Shown: in pieces, positions 50,375-58,545 of the stretch | Layout of the letters: every line of letters starts with the position of its first letter | How positions within the stretch are numbered: position 1 is the first letter of the stretch | NCBI GenBank assembly: GCA_945860915.1 | Contig: CAMARR010000006.1 | Location: 62,001 to 126,000 of the forward strand | Source of the DNA: Candidatus Kuenenia stuttgartensis | GTDB lineage: Bacteria; Planctomycetota; GCA-002687715; CAIWVZ01 | Reading direction: 5' to 3' | DNA length: 64,000 nucleotides | Translations under genes and position numbers: made by a program | Notes under the pieces: generated by a model | Told to the model about the DNA's origin: nothing | Database searches by the model: none | What the model saw: only the letters and a program-made list of their open reading frames with translations

Positions 50375-52387
50375 ATGCGTAACTCAAGCACCGGAACGCT
50401 CCGCGCCATTGCGGCGTCGGCGGTTCTTTCATTCCTCGTATCAGCCCAAGGCCTCGCCGGCACATTTACGGTGGATTCCACCATGCCGACGGGTGGAACC
50501 AACTTCGCCAATTTGACGGATGCCGTCGCAGCGCTCACCACAACAGGAGTTTCCGGACCGGTAACCATCGACCTCATCCAGAACACCGTGGCTGATTTCA
50601 CGACCCCCATGCCATGGCGACCACTCGTCGGCGCTGGCGCCACCGCTTGGGGCGGAAACGCTATTCTGACGTTGGATCAATTCCCGGGCGTAAGCCCAGT
50701 TGCTCGCGTCAAGTTTCGAACGGCCGCATCCAGTCCGATCACGCCAGTGGTGTTCGACGTTGGTGCTTCAACCGCCATGGTGGGCATTTTCTTCCAAGGT
50801 GCCGACTACGTGACGATCGAGAACATCGAGATCAAGAACGCAGAGCATGACGGCATCATGTTCTACGGCGAAGTGCAGATGATCGGTGGATCACCCGCGA
50901 ACGCCCTCAATTCGTTCTCAGCCTCCGAACATAACGTGATCGCCCGTTGCCGCATTCATCACAACAATGGAACGGCCATCACGCTCTATGGGAACGCCCC
51001 GCAGCCCGGCGACATTACGATTGAAAACTGTTTCTTCTGGAACAACTGTCTCGCGATGACAGCGCCTTTCAACAATTTCGGACGCTATGGTCACATTACA
51101 GGTCGTCGCAACAACAACGTCAAAGTGCGCTTTAACTCGTTCTATCAGAGCCTGCCGATGCCAACGGCTGCGGCGACGGTCGGCGGTACCGCAACCACTC
51201 TTGCTACCTGTTTTCTAGGCAACTACAACAACACAGGCACCAATTGGTCACAGTGTGCAGGCAACGTATTCCATATCGCTACACCGACCATCGGCGCGGG
51301 CTTCTACCATTGGATAAATTTGGCTGCGCCCTTCACCAACATCCCAGGCCAACTGAACGGGGTCGCACCTGGAGTGGGGGCGTTTGCGCCAGGTGAAACG
51401 GCTTTACACAACAAGAATATCTACTGGATCTCGCCCGGCATGATCTCAACGCCGAACTTCGGCACTGTTCTAGGAGTCGCGAGAGCCAACCTCGCTGCCT
51501 ACAAGTCCGCCATCGCCGCGACGGGTGCTCCGGGTGGAACCGCGGGTGCGGATGCCGCATCAATATATGCTGACCCACTCTACGGAAGTCCCGCAATCGG
51601 CGTCCTCGCGGTCGCTGGGGGATCGCCGGTGATCGACTTTGGCCCGACCAATCTTGGAGTCGGAATCGATATCAACTCTTTGCCACGAATCGGCCTTGCG
51701 CCCGATGCGGGCGCGGATGAAACCTCGATTCCGGGCGCAGCATTCGGTGCGTCAGTGGTGTCGGGACCTGCGCCGCTAGCGGTGCAGTTTACAGACCTGT
51801 CTACACCATTGTTACCGGCGCCCATCATTTCATGGTCATGGGACTTTGACGGTGACAGTGTTTCGGACTCGAGCGCCCAACACCCCCTTCATGTCTACAA
51901 TGTGCCGGGAATTTTCTCGCCAACGCTCACTGTCTCGGATGGAACTCTTGCCGGGACGAGCACGGTGTCAGCCGGCAATTTTATCTCGGTCGGCCCTTGG
52001 GCGCTCACCGCGACGACGCTTGGACAGGGCGACCTCACGATCACACCAGTTCCTGAAATCGGCGTTCCTGGAGTCGGTCAGGGCTATACTCTGTTGTCGC
52101 TCAACACTTCGGCCCCGATCGGCGCCGGCTGGTTTGGTGGGATCACGTTTGACACGCTGACACTCGCATGTCTTCAGACTCCGATGGGCCCCGGGAATCC
52201 ACTGCACTATCAGACCGGATTCGCGGGGCTCTATCCCGGCACGTCGACACCAGCGCCGTTGATTCTGCCGTCGGGCACCCTGACCCCGTTCTTCCCAACC
52301 GGAACCGTGCTTGACTTGGTTCAGGCGCACTTCGATACCAATGGCAATCTCATCGGAATGTCAAACGTCGTGCGGGCGAATCTCTGA
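50375..52387 (+). CDS. Exported right-handed beta-helix protein with PKD domain
   Basis: A 670-residue secreted protein with a signal peptide (about 1-29, ending GLAG). Residues about 30-440 have repeats of a parallel beta-helix (TVDSTMPTGGTNFANLTDAV, VTIENIEIKNAEHDGIMFYG, DITIENCFFWNN). A PKD-like domain covers about 455-535 (APLAVQFTDLSTPL, SWSWDFDGDSVSDSS, HVYNVPGIFSPTLTVSDG). A C-terminal beta domain follows. PKD and beta-helix domains usually bind or act on polysaccharides or serve in surface attachment. No lyase residues could be picked out. Good ribosome site AAGGAG. Confidence 0.82.
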   Translation: MRNSSTGTLRAIAASAVLSFLVSAQGLAGTFTVDSTMPTGGTNFANLTDAVAALTTTGVSGPVTIDLIQNTVADFTTPMPWRPLVGAGATAWGGNAILTLDQFPGVSPVARVKFRTAASSPITPVVFDVGASTAMVGIFFQGADYVTIENIEIKNAEHDGIMFYGEVQMIGGSPANALNSFSASEHNVIARCRIHHNNGTAITLYGNAPQPGDITIENCFFWNNCLAMTAPFNNFGRYGHITGRRNNNVKVRFNSFYQSLPMPTAAATVGGTATTLATCFLGNYNNTGTNWSQCAGNVFHIATPTIGAGFYHWINLAAPFTNIPGQLNGVAPGVGAFAPGETALHNKNIYWISPGMISTPNFGTVLGVARANLAAYKSAIAATGAPGGTAGADAASIYADPLYGSPAIGVLAVAGGSPVIDFGPTNLGVGIDINSLPRIGLAPDAGADETSIPGAAFGASVVSGPAPLAVQFTDLSTPLLPAPIISWSWDFDGDSVSDSSAQHPLHVYNVPGIFSPTLTVSDGTLAGTSTVSAGNFISVGPWALTATTLGQGDLTITPVPEIGVPGVGQGYTLLSLNTSAPIGAGWFGGITFDTLTLACLQTPMGPGNPLHYQTGFAGLYPGTSTPAPLILPSGTLTPFFPTGTVLDLVQAHFDTNGNLIGMSNVVRANL

Positions 52388-52434
52388 TTCACCTCTCGTT
52401 TCGAATCCAGTCGCACCCCGCGACCGGATCTCGG

Positions 52435-52472
52435 CACCCCGGTCGGCCCCTGCCGCCCGGGGTGTTTCATTT
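52435..52472 (+). terminator. Intrinsic terminator after the beta-helix gene
   Basis: CACCCCGG (52435-52442) and CCGGGGTG (52457-52464) form the outer stem; after one mismatch, CGGC and GCCG pair around a CCCT loop. TTTCATTT follows. Strong hairpin 47 bp past the stop. Confidence 0.75.
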
Positions 52473-52548
52473 CCCGTTGCCACGGCGCGTCCTAGTCTGT
52501 ACCGTCAAGAACCCTGTCGATGACGGGGAAACGACAGAAGGAATCACG

Positions 52549-53763
52549 ATGACATCCGGGATCTACGACGCCGAGAACCTCATGTGGCAGGAAAAGGCGC
52601 GCAACGTTGCTGAGAAGGTCGTGCGCCCACTCGCCCGCAAGTACGACGAGCTCCAGCAATACCCTTGGGAGATCAAGGATGCGCTCGCCAACGAAGGACT
52701 CCTGTCGGTATGGATTCCGAAGGAATACGGCGGAGCCGGTGGCGGTGTGGCCAACCTCTGCATCGTGGTCGAAGAGCTCTCGCGGGCCTGCCCTGGGGTC
52801 GGGGTCCTCTTCGCGGTGAACGCCCTTGGCTCCTTCCCAATCATCATTTCCGGGACCGAAGAGCAGAAGCGCAAGTACCTGCCGAAGATCGCCGCAGGTG
52901 AGACGCTGATGTCCTTCTGCCTTTCGGAGAAGGAAGCCGGTTCTGACGCCGGTGCACTTCGCGTTCGTGGCATCCCCCAGCCTGACGGGACGTTCAAAAT
53001 CTACGGCGAGAAAAAGTGGACCACGAATGGCAGCGCTGCCAACTTGTTCACCGTCTTCGCGGTCACCGACCCGGAGAAGGGCTCGCGCGGCATGACTGCC
53101 TTCCTCGTTGAAAAGACCGACCCCGGATTCTCAATCGCGAAGGTCGAAGACAAGATGGGCATCCGATGCGTCCCCGTGGTTGAGACGCGCTTCGATGGTG
53201 TCACGGTCGGACCAGATCGCCTCCTCGGTGGCAAGGCCGGGCTCGGCTTCAAGCACGCCATGCAGACGCTCGATCGCGCGCGGCCCGGCGTGGCGGCACA
53301 GGGTGTCGGGTGCGCCCAGGGCGCTATGGAGTACGCGCTGCGCTACACCACTCAGCGGATCCAATTTGGCGAACCTGTGTCATCCAAGCAGATGGTCCAA
53401 GGGATGCTCGCTGATATGGCGATGCAAGTCGAAGCAGCGCGGCAGCTAGTTCTCGCGGCAGCCCGAAGCCTCGATGCGGGCGACCCAAAGGGCTCGAAGT
53501 TGGCGGCCATGGCCAAGTGCTTCGCGACCGACGTCGCCATGAAGGTGTCAGTTGACGCCGTGCAGCTTTTCGGCGGCTACGGGTTCATGAAGGACTACCC
53601 GATCGAGAAGTACATGCGCGACGCGAAGATCACTCAGATCTACGAAGGAACCAATCAAGTCCAACGCATGGTCATTGCACGCAACATGATCAACGAATCC
53701 TCAAACTTCGCATTCCTAGATGCGTACATCCCGAAGGAATCGCAGTGGAAGTACGAAGGCTGA
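52549..53763 (+). CDS. Acyl-CoA dehydrogenase
   Basis: FAD-dependent enzyme that makes a 2,3-double bond in an acyl-CoA. The ATG at 52549 has AGAAGGA upstream and yields MTSGIYDAENLMWQEKAR; an upstream frame extension crosses the terminator and is not used. FAD/substrate motifs CLSEKEAGSDAGALRV, WTTNGSAANLF and IYEGTNQVQRMVIARN (catalytic glutamate in YEGT) are intact. Length 404 residues is normal. It is the short-chain/butyryl-like type; precise chain length is not readable. It converges with the MqnD-like gene. Confidence 0.93.
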   Translation: MTSGIYDAENLMWQEKARNVAEKVVRPLARKYDELQQYPWEIKDALANEGLLSVWIPKEYGGAGGGVANLCIVVEELSRACPGVGVLFAVNALGSFPIIISGTEEQKRKYLPKIAAGETLMSFCLSEKEAGSDAGALRVRGIPQPDGTFKIYGEKKWTTNGSAANLFTVFAVTDPEKGSRGMTAFLVEKTDPGFSIAKVEDKMGIRCVPVVETRFDGVTVGPDRLLGGKAGLGFKHAMQTLDRARPGVAAQGVGCAQGAMEYALRYTTQRIQFGEPVSSKQMVQGMLADMAMQVEAARQLVLAAARSLDAGDPKGSKLAAMAKCFATDVAMKVSVDAVQLFGGYGFMKDYPIEKYMRDAKITQIYEGTNQVQRMVIARNMINESSNFAFLDAYIPKESQWKYEG

Positions 53764-53778
53764 TCCGAATCGAGGCCA

Positions 53779-54615
53779 TCAGCCGCAGGCGATGAACTCG
53801 ACCTGCACCTTGTGCGGGATGATCCCCGCTTCGGCGGCGCGGTCCAGCAACAACTGGACCGCGTGCTGCGTTTCAGGAGGCAACTCGACCGTCTGGTCGT
53901 TGACATACATGCCGACGAACGCATCAGCCTTGGAGCGATCGAGGCCACGTCCGAATCCCATCGCATAGCTAAGCGCTTCGTCACGGTGCTCAAGGCCCAA
54001 CGTGATGGAACGCTTCAGCGCCGATGCCACTTGCCCCAGAGTGGGTTGACCCATGTCGCGCCGGATGGCATTGCCCCCTAAAGGTAGAGGAAGTCCAGTT
54101 TCGTCGAACCACCATTCACCGAGGTCTCGAACTAGGTGGAAACCTTCCTCCTCGTAGGTGAGCTGCCCCTCGTGAATGATCACTCCCGCATCAACCTCGC
54201 CTCGCTTCACCGCAGCACCAACTTCTGCGAAGTCCATGGCAACCGGAATGCAGTTGGGTTGCCAGAGTCTCAGAACCAAATAAGCGGTGGTGAGCTCACC
54301 AGGATGGGCGATTCGCTTGCCCTTCAGGCTGCCCTGCGTGTGGGCAACAGTTGACACGACCCGCGGGCCGTACTTCTCGCCGATCGAAGCTCCGGACAAG
54401 AGCAACGCATAGTCATGATGCAGGTAGGCGTACGCGTGGAACGAAATCGCTGTGATGTCGTAGATCTTCGAGAACGCAGCCTTGTTCAGCGATTGAATAT
54501 CCGAAAGGACGTGGCGGAACTTGAGCCCAGGCGTCGGGAACCGCTCGTGAGCGAGTGCCCAAAACATGAACGCATCATCGGCATCGGGGCTATGGGCGAC
54601 TGTGATCTCTCGCAT
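53779..54615 (-). CDS. mqnD: MqnD-like menaquinone biosynthesis protein (futalosine pathway)
   Basis: A 278-residue member of the MqnA/MqnD/substrate-binding-fold family. MqnD cleaves cyclic de-hypoxanthine futalosine to 1,4-dihydroxy-6-naphthoate. Family features are ITVAHSPDADDAFMFWAL, DIQSLNKAAFSKIYDITAIS, GASIGEKYGPRVVS and a PGELTTAYLVLRL segment. MqnA (chorismate dehydratase) is the alternative within the family. No other mqn gene is in the window. It converges with the acyl-CoA dehydrogenase gene. Confidence 0.72.
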   Translation of the reverse strand: MREITVAHSPDADDAFMFWALAHERFPTPGLKFRHVLSDIQSLNKAAFSKIYDITAISFHAYAYLHHDYALLLSGASIGEKYGPRVVSTVAHTQGSLKGKRIAHPGELTTAYLVLRLWQPNCIPVAMDFAEVGAAVKRGEVDAGVIIHEGQLTYEEEGFHLVRDLGEWWFDETGLPLPLGGNAIRRDMGQPTLGQVASALKRSITLGLEHRDEALSYAMGFGRGLDRSKADAFVGMYVNDQTVELPPETQHAVQLLLDRAAEAGIIPHKVQVEFIACG

Positions 54616-54650
54616 CTGGTGTCCCTGCGCTTTGCTTCACGCTACATGAC

Positions 54651-54683
54651 GAAGGGGAGCCCCCCAACGAAGGACTCCCCTTC
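54651..54683 (-). terminator. Hairpin downstream of the basic/acidic protein gene
   Basis: GAAGGGGAG and CTCCCCTTC form a 9-bp stem with a 15-base loop between the gene ending at 54703 and mqnD. A second short repeat, ATTCCT and AGGAAT (54687-54703), precedes it. No U-run on the minus strand. Confidence 0.5.
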
Positions 54684-54702
54684 CTCATTCCTTAGTTAGG
54701 AA

Positions 54703-55290
54703 TCAATCGTCGTCGTAGCCAAACTCGTCGTCGCTGCCGAACGATGGGCCGTCGTCTGGCGCAGCGTCATCGTCGTCATCTTCTTCACTCTCGCCAGTCC
54801 ACTTCGGACCTTCGTCATCCGAGTCATCGGCGCTGCCATGTCCGACCGCATCGTCGTCATCTAGTTCTTCTTCGGCTTTGGAAGGCTTCGGCGGTGCCTT
54901 GGACTTCGATGAAGCCTTGGCCTTGGGTTTTGAAGACGGCGGAGCCTTGGAAGACCCTGACGGCGTTGCCTGTGCCATGTCGGAGGCCACCGGTGCGGCG
55001 CTCGTGACCTTCTTGGCTTCGGGCTTCGGGCTCGCGAGCTTCTTGGGCTCTACTTTTGCCGGAACGGCCTTTACAGCCGGTGCCTTCTTGGGCTCGGCCT
55101 TCGGCGCGGGCTTAGCAGCCGGTGCCTTCTTCGCCGGAGGCGCGGCCTTCTTCGAAGCCTTCGCAACCGGAGGCGCCGCCTTCGGCGCGGCCTTCTTCAA
55201 AGATTTCGCTGGTGACTTGGATGCCGGTTTTGCCGCTTTGGATGCGGGCTTCGCCGGAGCCTTCTTTACGGGCTTTTTTGATGCGGCCAT
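54703..55290 (-). CDS. Low-complexity protein: histone H1-like basic part and acidic tail
   Basis: A 195-residue protein with two opposite halves. Residues 1-138 are Lys/Ala/Pro/Ser-rich with AAPK, APAK and SKAP-type repeats, like bacterial histone H1-type (HctA or AlgP-like) proteins. Residues 140-195 are rich in Asp/Glu (LDDDDAV, SEEDDDDDAAP, GSDDEFGYDDD). No folded domain is predicted. The ATG at 55290 has GGGAGA upstream. DNA or RNA binding by the basic part is an inference; the acidic tail could shield it or bind a partner. Confidence 0.75.
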   Translation of the reverse strand: MAASKKPVKKAPAKPASKAAKPASKSPAKSLKKAAPKAAPPVAKASKKAAPPAKKAPAAKPAPKAEPKKAPAVKAVPAKVEPKKLASPKPEAKKVTSAAPVASDMAQATPSGSSKAPPSSKPKAKASSKSKAPPKPSKAEEELDDDDAVGHGSADDSDDEGPKWTGESEEDDDDDAAPDDGPSFGSDDEFGYDDD

Positions 55291-55376
55291 ATGTGATTTC
55301 TCCCGAGTGATCCCGATCTGCACGCACGGCAGAGGGGCAACCGTCCGCGGGGAGCCTACGCAGTCTGAGAATCCCG

Positions 55377-55832
55377 TCAACCGTCGACTTCAGAAGGGAC
55401 CGGAACCTCGAATTTTGCGAAGGCCTGTCGGAGGTCCTCAGGAACGGGTTCCGGGGCAAAACGCTCAAGGCCGACACAGGTAACGACATGCTGGACCCTT
55501 GCCCGGATCGTAGTCTCTCCGACCGCCCTCACTAGGTAAACTAGCCCGACACTGGTTCGCCCGATCCGTGTGACGTGCATCGCGATATCGAGGGTAATCC
55601 CATAGGGCATCGTTTTCATGAAATCCGCCGCAATATGCACCGTTGGGAAGCCCAATTTCCGCTGTGAAAGCAATCGTTCGTAGTGCTGCCCAGAGTGCTC
55701 CTCAAACCACGCTTCCAGGGTGGAATGGCAGAGATGAAACAGATTGGGGAAATAGAGAATTCGTGCCCAATCGACCTCGCCAAACGTCAGTAGGAACTGC
55801 TTTCGATACGGGCCCTGCAAATCGGCTTTCAT
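55377..55832 (-). CDS. Hotdog-fold acyl-CoA thioesterase
   Basis: A 151-residue member of the 4-hydroxybenzoyl-CoA/YbgC-type thioesterase family, which hydrolyses acyl-CoA or acyl-ACP. The catalytic aspartate is probably D21 in FGEVDWARILYFPNLFHLC, followed by the FEEHSG and GFPTVHIAADFMKTMPYG segments. The ATG at 55832 has AGGAGAGG upstream and overlaps the upstream stop by 4 bp; a longer frame to 55907 is not needed. Substrate unknown. Confidence 0.8.
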   Translation of the reverse strand: MKADLQGPYRKQFLLTFGEVDWARILYFPNLFHLCHSTLEAWFEEHSGQHYERLLSQRKLGFPTVHIAADFMKTMPYGITLDIAMHVTRIGRTSVGLVYLVRAVGETTIRARVQHVVTCVGLERFAPEPVPEDLRQAFAKFEVPVPSEVDG

Positions 55833-56410
55833 GCCCTCTCCTTGCGTGCAGATTTCACTAATTCCTGGACTTCCTTGAACCGGGGGTGACGTGCGTCGGC
55901 CATCCAATCGAATACGGAGGCCTCAAAGGTCGTCGCGATCACGCCGGCCGCCGCCATGCGGGCTCGTCCCGCGTGCCCTCCGACGTCATTTCCGGCGCCG
56001 ATGGCATCCAGCGCAATATGCACCGTGTACCCGCGGCCAACGAGGTCGAGTGCCGTCTGAGCGATACAAACGTGTGTCTCGATGCCTACGATTACCACGT
56101 GATTGGCATCCGTGCTTCGAATCGCTGCAATGAAGCTCGGTTCACCACATGCCGAAAATGATGCCTTCTCGATCGGACGGAATGTTGTGCACGCCCCGAC
56201 GATTCGCGGGTCGGTCGGGCCAAGGCCCTTCGGATACTGCTCCGTCACAATCACAGGAACATCAAGAAGTTCGGCTGCACGAATGAGCCTAGAGGCTTGA
56301 GCAACGAGCCGATCGCCATCCACGATCGTCGGAATAAGGCGCTCTTGGATGTCGACCACGACGAGAACCGATCGATCGCGTGGGAGGATCATGGGGTGGC
56401 GCGCATCCAT
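55829..56410 (-). CDS. Isochorismatase-family hydrolase
   Basis: A 193-residue cysteine hydrolase of the isochorismatase/YcaC group. The likely triad is D20 (VVVDIQERL), K82 (IEKASFSAC) and C115 (GIETHVCIAQTA), with the cis-peptide before V114. The N-terminal ATG at 56410 has no good ribosome site, and an ATG six codons on is an alternative. Stop overlaps the thioesterase start. The gene is divergent from the nuclease gene. Substrate unknown; nicotinamidase-type metal ligands are not obvious. Confidence 0.82.
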   Translation of the reverse strand: MDARHPMILPRDRSVLVVVDIQERLIPTIVDGDRLVAQASRLIRAAELLDVPVIVTEQYPKGLGPTDPRIVGACTTFRPIEKASFSACGEPSFIAAIRSTDANHVVIVGIETHVCIAQTALDLVGRGYTVHIALDAIGAGNDVGGHAGRARMAAAGVIATTFEASVFDWMADARHPRFKEVQELVKSARKERA

Positions 56411-56438
56411 GATGGAATGGTACGTAGAATGGCGACGC

Positions 56439-57410
56439 ATGAGCACTGAACTTCAGAAACCGGGGCTGTCGTGGTCTCGATCGCGAAGCACGCTTTTTCA
56501 TGCGTGCAACCGGCAGTACTTCTACAAGTACCACCTCTCGTGGAACGGGTGGGACTATTCAGCGGAGGAACGACGACGGTTGGCGTACCGATTGTCGAAA
56601 ATGACGTCGTTTCCACTTCTCGCTGGAATTGCGGCTCACGAGTCGATACGACAGTTGCTTTGCTCCATTCGTGATGGCGTGCCGCTTAAGCAACACCCTG
56701 TCGACCTAGCAAAGGACATGATTCGTCGTGTCAAAGACGGCGCGGTTAGCAAGGGGTGGCTCCGCCGGCCCAAGGCACACCCACCGCTCGAAGAGTATTA
56801 CTACCTCGGCGAGCCTTCGCTTCTAGTCCGTGAGAAGTACTGGAAGGTCGCTCGCACGGCCATCTCTGCGTTCATGGAGTCCTCTCTATTCCGTTGGATA
56901 AAATCCACAGACCCGAGCACTTGGCTGGCGGTTGACGAACCTCTGAACTTTGACGATCCCGAAGTATTCGAGATCGACGGCTGCCGAGTCTGGTCGCGAC
57001 CAGATTTTGCCCTGAAGTGGCGCGACTTCTGCGTCATTTTTGATTGGAAGACCGGCGGGCCGAAGCCCGACGATCAGATCCAGCTTCAGTCCTATGCGCT
57101 CCACGCTCGCGCGTGCTGGGGATTTGAGCCCCGAAAGATACGGACGGTCGCGGTCTATCTAGGCGAACACGGTTCGTCGCGACACGCATTCAAGGTGACC
57201 GAAGAGTCTCTCGCGGCCGTCGAATCAAGGATTCGACATGATTTGCATGTCATGCGCCTTGCCGAAGCCGGCGGCGACGTCGAATCTCAGTGGTCATTGG
57301 CCCACGATGCCCACTCTTGCACTAACTGCTTCTTCCGCGAGGTATGTCCTGCGGTGATGGCGATCCCCGCCCATCTCAGGATGGAAAACAACCACGGCAC
57401 GGTTAACTAG
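56439..57410 (+). CDS. PD-(D/E)XK nuclease with Fe-S cysteines (AddB/Cas4-like)
   Basis: A 323-residue RecB-family nuclease. The nuclease core has H67 (GIAAHESIR), D189 (SRPDFALK), D202 and K204 (VIFDWKTGG) and a QIQLQSYALHA segment. C23 at the N-terminus (FHACNRQYFYKYH) with C294, C297 and C303 (SCTNCFFREVC) match the four cysteines that hold a 4Fe-4S cluster in AddB and Cas4. No helicase, cas gene or CRISPR array is nearby, so it acts outside those known contexts. The ATG at 56439 gives the typical start. Confidence 0.78.
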   Translation: MSTELQKPGLSWSRSRSTLFHACNRQYFYKYHLSWNGWDYSAEERRRLAYRLSKMTSFPLLAGIAAHESIRQLLCSIRDGVPLKQHPVDLAKDMIRRVKDGAVSKGWLRRPKAHPPLEEYYYLGEPSLLVREKYWKVARTAISAFMESSLFRWIKSTDPSTWLAVDEPLNFDDPEVFEIDGCRVWSRPDFALKWRDFCVIFDWKTGGPKPDDQIQLQSYALHARACWGFEPRKIRTVAVYLGEHGSSRHAFKVTEESLAAVESRIRHDLHVMRLAEAGGDVESQWSLAHDAHSCTNCFFREVCPAVMAIPAHLRMENNHGTVN

Positions 57411-57457
57411 CATGATCCCTTTGCTTCCCGTGAATTGAATGAAATGATGAACCACCC

Positions 57458-57754
57458 ATGAAACTCCGAGACTTCGTCACCAACGAGAAAATCGCGCTCA
57501 ATCTCAAAGGCCGTGAACACCTGCCCATCTGGGACACCGAACTCACCGACGACGACGTCATGAAACTCAGTGACACGTCCTATCTCGGGAAAATCGAAGA
57601 TGAGCACAAAGAAATGCAAGCATGGTCACTCGCGCGTTACGCAAATGCGAAGTACGAGCCCAAGGCCATGACCAAACGCACTGGCATTCCAGAAGTCCAT
57701 ATCTGGGCCTTTTGGGCTCTGAACGGATCGCGGGGACAAGGCCTCTATTCGTAG
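57458..57754 (+). CDS. Small protein of unknown function
   Basis: A 98-residue frame 47 bp after the nuclease gene on the same strand. It is hydrophilic and helical, with tryptophans (LPIWDTELTDDDVMKL, VHIWAFWALNGSRGQG). No signal peptide, membrane helix or known domain is recognised. The ribosome site is weak. It is plausible because codon use looks coding and it follows the nuclease, but it could be a chance frame. Confidence 0.5.
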   Translation: MKLRDFVTNEKIALNLKGREHLPIWDTELTDDDVMKLSDTSYLGKIEDEHKEMQAWSLARYANAKYEPKAMTKRTGIPEVHIWAFWALNGSRGQGLYS

Positions 57755-57764
57755 CGAACCTAAC

Positions 57765-58439
57765 TCAAGGGCCGGTTCTACGGGCGAGCGAAGGATGCCG
57801 GATGATGTTCCCATCTACTGCGTAGACCACGTCTTCAGCCACATTGGTAGCGAGGTCGGCACATCGTTCGAGGTTCTTCAGAACGACAATCATGTCTAGC
57901 CCGGCACTGAGGTCCTTAGGATTGGCGCGAATCTGAGCCTCAATCCCCTCGCAGAGAGTGCGATAGAGATCATCAACGAGGCGGTCGGAGCGGCACACTT
58001 CCAATGCCTTCTCCTTATCCAATTCAATAAGCGCGTCGAGAGCCTTGCGAACCATGTCCATCGCCTTCTCGGCGAGAGTGTGCATCCCAAGTCGCATCCC
58101 AGGCGTCGACCGGTCGCGCAATCTGAGCGCGCGCTCGGCGATGTTCACCGCCTGATCCGCCATGCGCTCGAGGTCATTGTTGATTTTAAGCAATGCCGCA
58201 ACGAAGCGCAGTGGGAGCGCCACTGGTTGATAGAGCGCGAGTATCTTGAGGCATTCCTCTTCGGTTTCGACTTCGTAGGAGTCAACGGCACTATCGCGAT
58301 CAATGACCCAACGCGCCGCATCGGAATCGTTCTCTTCAACGCTTCGGACTGACTCACGAAGCATCTCCTCGACCATGGCGCCGGTTGTCAGGATTCGCTT
58401 CTTAAGCGCAGTCATTTCACGATCGAAGTGCTTGGTCAT
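57765..58439 (-). CDS. phoU: Phosphate signalling protein PhoU
   Basis: Dimeric helical regulator that represses the PhoR-PhoB system when phosphate is plentiful. Two repeats of three helices are visible, with metal-binding type segments RWVIDRDSAVDSYEVETEE and NNDLERMADQAVNIAERAL (first) and NLERCADLATNVAEDVVY (second). Length 224 residues is normal. It is the last gene of the phosphate cluster; no pstSCAB genes lie within the window. Confidence 0.95.
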   Translation of the reverse strand: MTKHFDREMTALKKRILTTGAMVEEMLRESVRSVEENDSDAARWVIDRDSAVDSYEVETEEECLKILALYQPVALPLRFVAALLKINNDLERMADQAVNIAERALRLRDRSTPGMRLGMHTLAEKAMDMVRKALDALIELDKEKALEVCRSDRLVDDLYRTLCEGIEAQIRANPKDLSAGLDMIVVLKNLERCADLATNVAEDVVYAVDGNIIRHPSLARRTGP

Positions 58440-58489
58440 CGGAACTCCTCAACGCCATATCGTGCTGAACTTGGGCCAAGAACCAAGGG

Positions 58490-58522
58490 GCGCGCCACCC
58501 GGGATGGCCCCGAATGGCGCGC
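58490..58522 (-). terminator. Hairpin between the second porin and phoU
   Basis: GCGCGCCA and TGGCGCGC form an 8-bp stem with a 17-base GC-rich loop. It lies 24 bp past the porin stop. No clear U-run follows on the minus strand, so phoU may be partly read through. Confidence 0.5.
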
Positions 58523-58545
58523 TTTGGCATCGCGGGTGTCGCTTT

